64,000 bases of DNA from Vanessa cardui. Lineage: Eukaryota > Arthropoda > Insecta > Lepidoptera > Nymphalidae. Both the position numbers and the translations under genes were made by a program. The notes below the pieces were generated by a model. The model saw nothing but the letters and a program-made list of their open reading frames with translations, made no database searches and was not told the DNA's origin. Shown one piece after another: positions 58,960 to 64,000 of the stretch. Within the stretch, counting starts at the first letter, position 1. The number at the start of each line of letters is the position of its first letter. The stretch covers positions 12,105,814 to 12,169,813 of the forward strand of contig NC_061138.1 in assembly GCF_905220365.1 (NCBI RefSeq), written 5' to 3'.

Positions 58960-59253
58960 ATATACATTATTATTATATTTGTTAAGAAATAAGTAAACTT
59001 AAAAATAAGCGGTACATAAATGTTACAGTTATATAATAACATAGATGTTAAGTAAGAGCGCCTCTTTCGCCAACAAACTGTCGACCAGTTTGGCGATTTT
59101 GTGTAAACTTGTTAATGTTATTATATTTGAAAAGTAAAATAAAATAAAATAAAATAATAAAAAAAATATATATGTTCCAAACTTTCTCCTCAAAGGGAGA
59201 GAAGGCCTTTAGCCTAGCAGTGGGAATTTACAGGCTGTTGTTGTTGTTGTTGT
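58514..59253 (+). mobile_element. SINE-A interrupted by a microsatellite-bearing insertion
   Basis: SINE-A (TTG-tail subfamily) at 58514-58764 and 59165-59253, flanked by TGTAGATAG at 58502-58510 and 59254-59262. The body is split at GGAATATG. Confidence 0.85.
58765..59164 (+). mobile_element. Insertion in SINE-A, probably a LINE tail
   Basis: About 400 bp: GTATAT-type repeats, a GT run at about 58909-58957, a hairpin segment (CGCCAACAAACTG / CCAGTTTGGCG at about 59069-59095), then AAAAT units and an A run. An A-rich end and the likely ATATATG duplication suggest retroposition. Frames through the GT/CA run are artefacts. Confidence 0.55.
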
Positions 59254-59271
59254 TGTAGATAGCCGTGTAGA

Positions 59272-59343
59272 TTGAAATAAAACTAGTCATAACGGATTTG
59301 AATCGCGTATATTAATTATTTTCGACATTCCGACGTTTCAACG
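59272..59343. mobile_element. Half copy of the 33495 foldback
   Basis: TTGAAATAAAACTAGTCATA arm and ATTCCGACGTTTCAACG. The second arm is missing. Confidence 0.75.
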
Positions 59344-59728
59344 ATCGACGACGACTAGTAGATGTTACAAAAAGATTCTCATTCACTATAAGGGGGGAGG
59401 GGTTAAGTGAAGACGACTCGGGCAGGTTTTTTAAGAATATATCATAAAAATAAATTCGATTTGTATTTTTATGATATTTTCTTCAAAATCCTACGATAAC
59501 GTTTTACTACTAAATCTTAAACGTCAAACGCCATGAGAAGCTTACGATTTTCTACGAATAACTGAAATTTGGTAATTTTTGGGTTTCTATTTACAACGAG
59601 GAATTGCTAAACTTAATAAAATATTTTTATTCCAAAACAAATAAAGCAATTAAAAAATGCAGCATATTTTGACATTCACGGCGCTGTAAATGCCTTAAAT
59701 ATGACAGGGTTTTGGATTTTCATATTTT
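59344..59728. other. Unassigned sequence
   Basis: Nothing recognised. Confidence 0.4.
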
Positions 59729-60009
59729 TACTTGGTGGTAGGGCTTTGTCCAAGCCCGCCTGGGTAGGTCCCACCCACTCATCAGATATTCTACCGCTCA
59801 ACAACAGTACGCAGTATTGTTGTGTTCGGGTTTGAGTGAGTAGAATTACAGGCACAAGGGACATAGCATCTTAATTCCCAAGGTTGGTGGCGCATTGACG
59901 ATGTAAGAAATAGTTAATATTTCTTCCAGCGTCATTGTCTATGGGTGATGTTGACCACTTACCATCAGGTGGCCTATATGCTCGTCCGCCAACCTATGCC
60001 ATAAAAAAA
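59729..60009 (+). repeat. Repeat C, full length
   Basis: CTTGGTGGTAGGGCTTTGTC to GCTCGTCCGCCAACCTATGC and CATAAAAAAAA. This is the best plus-strand copy. Confidence 0.9.
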
Positions 60010-60196
60010 ATCAAATAAAAAAAGAAAACTTATCAAAACCAAAAGTGTGCGTTAGCCTTAAAAAATACAAAATTGAATTAAAAATGTAACTTCAAATAGT
60101 ATTATAGTAAAAAATTCTCTTATCCTTACGTCAATAGAACTACTATTTTTAAAGTTGCGAGAGATCACAAATGTAGATCTAAGTGATTCTCTTTAG

Positions 60197-60340
60197 CGGA
60201 GAAATGCGAAGGATTCTCAAATAATAGACACAATACTTGAAGTCGAACGACGAGCATCTACGAGCATAGAATATAACGACGATATTAGTGAAATTAAATC
60301 CTTAAAGGAAATAAAGACGAAGACTTCGATTCATAAATAA
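60197..60340 (+). CDS. Possible terminal exon (47 codons)
   Basis: A pyrimidine-rich acceptor (GATTCTCTTTAG, ending 60196) precedes a 47-codon frame with a charged, helix-like sequence (IIDTILEVERRASTSIEYND, then DISEIKSLKEIKTKTS) and a TAA stop. CATAAATAAA at the stop could serve as a poly(A) signal. It begins in phase 0, so it would not join the 21839 exon directly. No family is recognised and chance is possible. Confidence 0.25.
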   Translation, partial: RRNAKDSQIIDTILEVERRASTSIEYNDDISEIKSLKEIKTKTSIHK

Positions 60341-60380
60341 ACACAATTCTCTACATGTTTATTTAAATAATACTACAATA

Positions 60381-60687
60381 GTAGTAAAGTAAAGTAACAG
60401 CCTGTACATTTCCCACTGCTGAGATAAGGTCTCTTTCATTAAGGAGAGGGTTTAGAACATATTCCACCACGCTGTTCCAATGCGGGTTGGTGGAATGCAC
60501 ATGTGGCAGAATTTCTATGAAATTAGACTTATGAAGGTTTCCTTACGATGTTTTCCTTCACCGCCGAGCACGACATTAATTATAATCACAAATTAAGCGC
60601 ATAGATATTCAGTGGTGCTTCCCTGGGTTTGAATCCACAATCATCGGTTAAGATGCACGAGTTCTAACCATTGGGCGATCTCGGATC
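60381..60687 (-). mobile_element. SINE-A, CTTTA tail
   Basis: AGTAAAGTAAAGTAACAGCC tail, CACGCTGTTCCAATGCGGGT, head CATTGGGCGATCTCGG. Confidence 0.9.
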
Positions 60688-61166
60688 TGCAGTTGTTTAG
60701 TATCGTGGCAATTATTTTTTTGCAATCTTTAAACTGTTCGACTTAAATAAAATAAAAGGAGCTCATTGGTACTATTATTAAATTTCTTTCACAACAACTG
60801 TTAAAAAGTACTCGCAGATTATTTACTGGATTAATGTTAGTTAAAATTATAAAAAAAGTTTAGGACAGCGGGCTTCTAAAAATTACAAACAAAAACACAT
60901 TCTACTTCACCCTCTCTTACACACACAAACACACACGCACACACGCGTACACACGTTGACACGTACTCTTAATTGTGGTTTAAATTATTTATATTGTTAT
61001 TAAAACTTAGAATTGATCGTACATAAATAATGTGATTTGGAAAAGCTCGGCCCGACGAGGCACTTTTTCGATTAGAATTCTTAGAATGACTGACAAGCAA
61101 CTGCTAAAATATTAACAATGGAACAACGTATTGACCTAAAGTTATGTTCCGATAATTGTTCGGTGC
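60688..61166. repeat. Unassigned with CA-rich stretch
   Basis: An impure CA/CACG run lies at about 60918-60965. Nothing else is recognised. Confidence 0.55.
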
Positions 61167-61374
61167 ATGACGACCTCCGTGGTCGAGTAGTGTACAAAGG
61201 TTTGCATGAGCACGCTGCTCCGAGGTCCCGGGTTCGATTCCCGGCCGAGTCGATGTAGAAAAAATTCAATAGTTGTCTATGTCGTCTTGGGCCTGGGCCA
61301 TAATACAAGTGCTTTAGCTACTTACATTGGGTTCAGAGTTATGTATGTGATGTTGTCCAATATTTATTTATTTG
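61167..61374 (+). mobile_element. SINE-B
   Basis: GACGACCTCCGTGGTCGAGT, intact B box GGTTCGATTCC, a small deletion after GGGCCTGGG, tail TATTTATTTATTTG. Confidence 0.9.
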
Positions 61375-62069
61375 TTGTTATTACATGTCTGTATCGTGTA
61401 ACATCTTTTCTATAATTTGGGTCAGCTTCACTCGATGTCTGTGTGTTTTTAGTATTACATATTGGACTTAAAAGTGTTTACAGTGCCATTCTCTGTCGAA
61501 CGCTGCCAACGGATACAACAAAGTTTATGGGACAGCTCAAATGCGAAAAGAATTTGAATAATATTTTCCATTAACTTTTCCAATTTAATTTCATAATTAT
61601 CAAGTTCACGCAAAAGTTTTTCTATCATGCATCGATATTGCTAACAAAAAATAAAAGCTAAACTTCTATTAATTAAAAGTTCATGATCCCGATTTTATGA
61701 CAAATAAAATATTTCGAGCTGAAATGGATTTTACTTTTGCGTAATAAAAAAAAAGATGCACACTGTGAAATAGCATAAATAATATATTTCGTATATATTT
61801 TATTTAATTTTCTAAAGATATAATTAAACAATCTCTCTTTAATTGAACAAGAATACATTTTCTGTTATCAAAAAATACCTGTAGCCAGACATTTGTCAAA
61901 ATTAAATCCATATTTATATATGTAATATAATAATTATTAGGATGTTGAATTTATTGTGGTGTTTTTTTTTAAATAGTATCAGCTGTGCCCTCGGCATTGT
62001 TCGCCTTTGCCTTTAAAATAAACGTAGCATACCACACATAATATATCACAACCGCTAAGGGACGATACT
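61375..62069. other. Unassigned sequence
   Basis: A short coding-like stretch at 61478-61560 reads on both strands without stops for about 30 codons, so it cannot be assigned. Confidence 0.35.
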
Positions 62070-62165
62070 TAATATTGTTGTGTTCCAGCTTGAAAAGTAA
62101 GTAAGCCAGTGTAACTACAGGCAGAAGAGACACTACTCTTTAGTTCCCAAGATTGGTGGTATCAT
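62070..62165 (+). repeat. Repeat C middle fragment
   Basis: AATATTGTTGTGTTCCAGCT, GTAACTACAGGCAGAAG and TTAGTTCCCAAGATTGGTGG. Confidence 0.75.
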
Positions 62166-62363
62166 CACAATGTAATTAGGAATATAGGAATTGTTACAAA
62201 TTCTTTCTTTTCTAAACAAAAGTCCTTATATACAAATCCTCTCTAACATATATTACTATATAAATATAATCCACTAAAACCATATCACCATTATACGGAG
62301 TCAGCTATTGTTCAGATTTTTTTTTACTAATGCCCCTCCGTTCGAGTCGTCTTCATTCAGCTG

Positions 62364-62478
62364 TCATTTTCGATATACTTTGACAAAGTTCCATTCCATT
62401 CTCATTGCGTGCGGATTATATTTCATAAAAGCTTTGCAAAGACTTTTCCAAATTCTATTCTGAATTAATTCGTATATA
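62364..62478 (-). other. Open segment abutting a Helitron
   Basis: The minus strand is open for about 38 codons (YELIQNRIWKSLCKAFMKYN, then PHAMRMEWNFVKVYRK and stop) and runs into the Helitron at 62479. It may be an old coding remnant or chance. Confidence 0.2.
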
Positions 62479-62704
62479 TCTCTGTATATGATAAAATTTG
62501 AGTGTATTTTTGTAATATTTAAATAACCGATTTTTACTAAATGTACAATTACAAACACAGTACAGTACAAAATAATACTGTTTTCTGAAACGGCTGGACC
62601 GATTTGGACAGGACTTTTACTGGCAGATAGCTGATATAATAAAGAGTAACTTAGGCGACAATATTAATTGTTAAATTCAAACGCGCACAAAGTCGCACAA
62701 CTAG
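62479..62704 (+). mobile_element. Non-autonomous Helitron
   Basis: TC after A at 62478, CTAG before T62705, with ACGGCTGGACCGATTTGGAC in the body as in the copy at 37545. Confidence 0.8.
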
Positions 62705-62907
62705 TTTAAGTATATTATTTTCTATTGATATTCCCGGAATTTCGTAAACAAAACTTTTTTCTATATAGTTATATATGTCACTAATAAAAGAAATGTTTTT
62801 ATTTCCAAATCAATATATGGAAATAAAATGTCTGATATAATACAAAAATTTGTCATTATAAAAAAATTAAAACGGGTAACAACAAAAAAGCATTATATGT
62901 GTATGTA

Positions 62908-63102
62908 CAGTCAGAGTAAGAAGCCTTCGTCAGTTTTCAAATTCATTCCTTTATCAAGTCTTAAACTCTTAGTACCTTTTGAATCTAAACATTAAATTAT
63001 TGCGACACAATATGTCATTCTCGATCGGTAAAGCAGATTATCGCTCATACTGAGCACACGAAAATAGATCTTAAGGTGACGAACCTTTTCTTACCCCAAC
63101 TG
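62908..63102 (+). mobile_element. 195-bp Tc1/mariner-like MITE, copy 2
   Basis: Termini CAGTCAGAGTAAGAA and the complement of TTCTTACCCCAACTG, TA on both sides (62906-62907, 63103-63104). Same length and orientation as the copy at 8372. Confidence 0.9.
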
Positions 63103-63316
63103 TACCTAGGAAAAAATAACTTTAACTTAATAATAGACCAGTCACACCTGACTCCCTATACTTGTAGAATATAAAAAGTATAAATCTATATCTCACCTTA
63201 AAAGGCTCGTCCTAAATCGAAGGTAAACCACTTAGGGTCCAAGGTCAAATTCGTAAGTAATGGATACTCGATAAAAGTTCTTCGGTTTATATATCGATAT
63301 TAGAATTCTAAGTGCT

Positions 63317-63397
63317 ATGAAGCATTTATTATTAGTTCTTTTATTATGCTGTTGTAAAGCTTGTAGGAAAATTTGTAAAAAACATCCAAATTGTTAA
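63317..63397 (+). CDS. Possible 26-residue secreted Cys-rich micropeptide
   Basis: ATG at 63317 opens a 26-codon frame with a leader-like start (MKHLLLVLLLCC) and a basic, Cys-containing end (KACRKICKKHPNC), then TAA. A TATATAT motif lies about 30 nt upstream (63288-63294). Six Cys in 26 residues is unusual, but the frame is short and could arise by chance or be a first exon. No family is recognised. Confidence 0.25.
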   Translation: MKHLLLVLLLCCCKACRKICKKHPNC

Positions 63398-64000
63398 GTC
63401 AGAAATATTGATATCCTGAAAACTTTATGTCTTCTATAACACTGCTTACCTTACATAATGTTTTTATTAGAATTCAGTAAATTTTACTTTTATTTTAGAT
63501 AGAATAATAATTATTATTTTAGAACTGATTCGTATCTTTGTAAAGAGCTAAGGTACTTTACAGACAAATTAATTATTGTCTAACTTTTTGTTATGAACAT
63601 AACAAGGAAAAATCCATGACGTTGTGTGTTGAAGCTAAACTATGCGTTCAGATAATCATAGTAAAATTATAAGGGATCTGTATTTGAATTTGGAATCCTA
63701 AAATAATAGACAGATAATGGATTTGGGTGAAACTAACACAACATCTTGAAATATTCTTCTCTTGTAAAAATATGTCACCTCATTTTTCTCATAAAAACAA
63801 TTTTCCGAGCGAACAGGTCAGCTGTGTGGTCGTGCGAAATTGTAATAATACGTCATAAGCCACTTTCATTCACGTGAGGCATGTTTGCTGTTACGTCATC
63901 GAGCAGTAGACCGAACGAGGGTTGTCTCGATTCGATACTTGTACTAGACGTTCGCAAAAAGGCACCTGATTTTTTTCCTTGACCTTTCAGAAAGTTTATG
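63398..64000. other. Unassigned sequence
   Basis: No recognisable repeat or exon. Confidence 0.4.

Noticed and set aside
58632..59042. 136-codon frame rich in His-Thr repeats and its plus-strand counterpart
   Set aside because: Produced by the GT/CA microsatellite within the SINE insertion.
61478..61560. Coding-like segment open on both strands
   Set aside because: Strand cannot be decided, and a ~30-codon opening is not significant. It may be a repeat fragment.
1..64000. CRISPR arrays, operons, prophage or bacterial mobile elements
   Set aside because: The window is clearly eukaryotic. Regular short repeats here are microsatellites and SINE tails.

Overview
The window looks like a piece of a lepidopteran (butterfly or moth) nuclear chromosome. 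It is AT-rich and sparsely coding, and it is crowded with repeat types characteristic of Lepidoptera: tRNA-derived SINEs, a 3' end shared by several CR1-like LINE copies, many short Helitrons ending in CTAG, and several MITE and foldback families. The species cannot be named from the sequence alone.

One host gene is well supported. It is a two-exon gene on the minus strand (exon 1 at 48803-49615, exon 2 at 44673-45083, 3.7-kb intron) encoding a 407-residue protein of the insect EcKL / CHK-kinase-like family (ecdysteroid or small-molecule kinase fold). Its active-site motifs are intact: a Gly-rich loop, HGD...NN in exon 1 and IDFQ in exon 2. The other gene evidence is fragmentary. A strong candidate is a 77-nt first coding exon on the plus strand at 21839-21915 with a GTGAGT donor. 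Weaker candidates lie at 15951-16147 (+), 60197-60340 (+), 26642-26752 (-) and 63317-63397 (+). If the 21839 exon is real, its gene continues to the right and the EcKL gene may lie inside its intron.

Most recognisable sequence outside these is transposon. From left to right: 1.7-3.6 kb holds a SINE, a Helitron and a SINE nested in an older repeat. 3.9-6.5 kb holds a 5'-truncated, frameshifted CR1-like LINE that itself sits inside an older repeat. 7-8.6 kb holds two MITEs. 10.4-22.4 kb holds degraded SINEs and LINE tails, an RTE tail and a Helitron. 22.9-23.8 kb is a Harbinger-like MITE. 25-29 kb holds Helitrons, a hAT MITE and SINE-like repeats. 29-36 kb holds SINEs, a foldback and a Helitron. 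36.6-38.4 kb is a MITE split by a Helitron, with another Helitron beside it. 41.2-42.4 kb is a multi-level nest of insertions. 44.7-49.6 kb is the EcKL gene with SINEs in its intron. 50-60 kb holds Helitrons, foldbacks, SINEs and a microsatellite-bearing insertion in a SINE. 60-63 kb holds SINEs, a Helitron and the second copy of a Tc1-like MITE.

Local repeat names used here: SINE-A (tRNA-derived, about 300 bp, head GAGATGGCCCAGTGG, B box GGTTCAAACCC, tail of TTG or CTTTA repeats); SINE-B (tRNA-derived, about 215 bp, B box GGTTCGATTCC); repeat C (about 290 bp, starting GGTGGTAGGGCTTTG and ending CCATAAAAAA); LINE-D (CR1-like 3' end). No virus, CRISPR array, rRNA or functional tRNA gene was seen. 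I found no clear sign of a new multi-gene system. The most interesting material is the nested insertion history, the well-delimited MITEs and the orphan exons.
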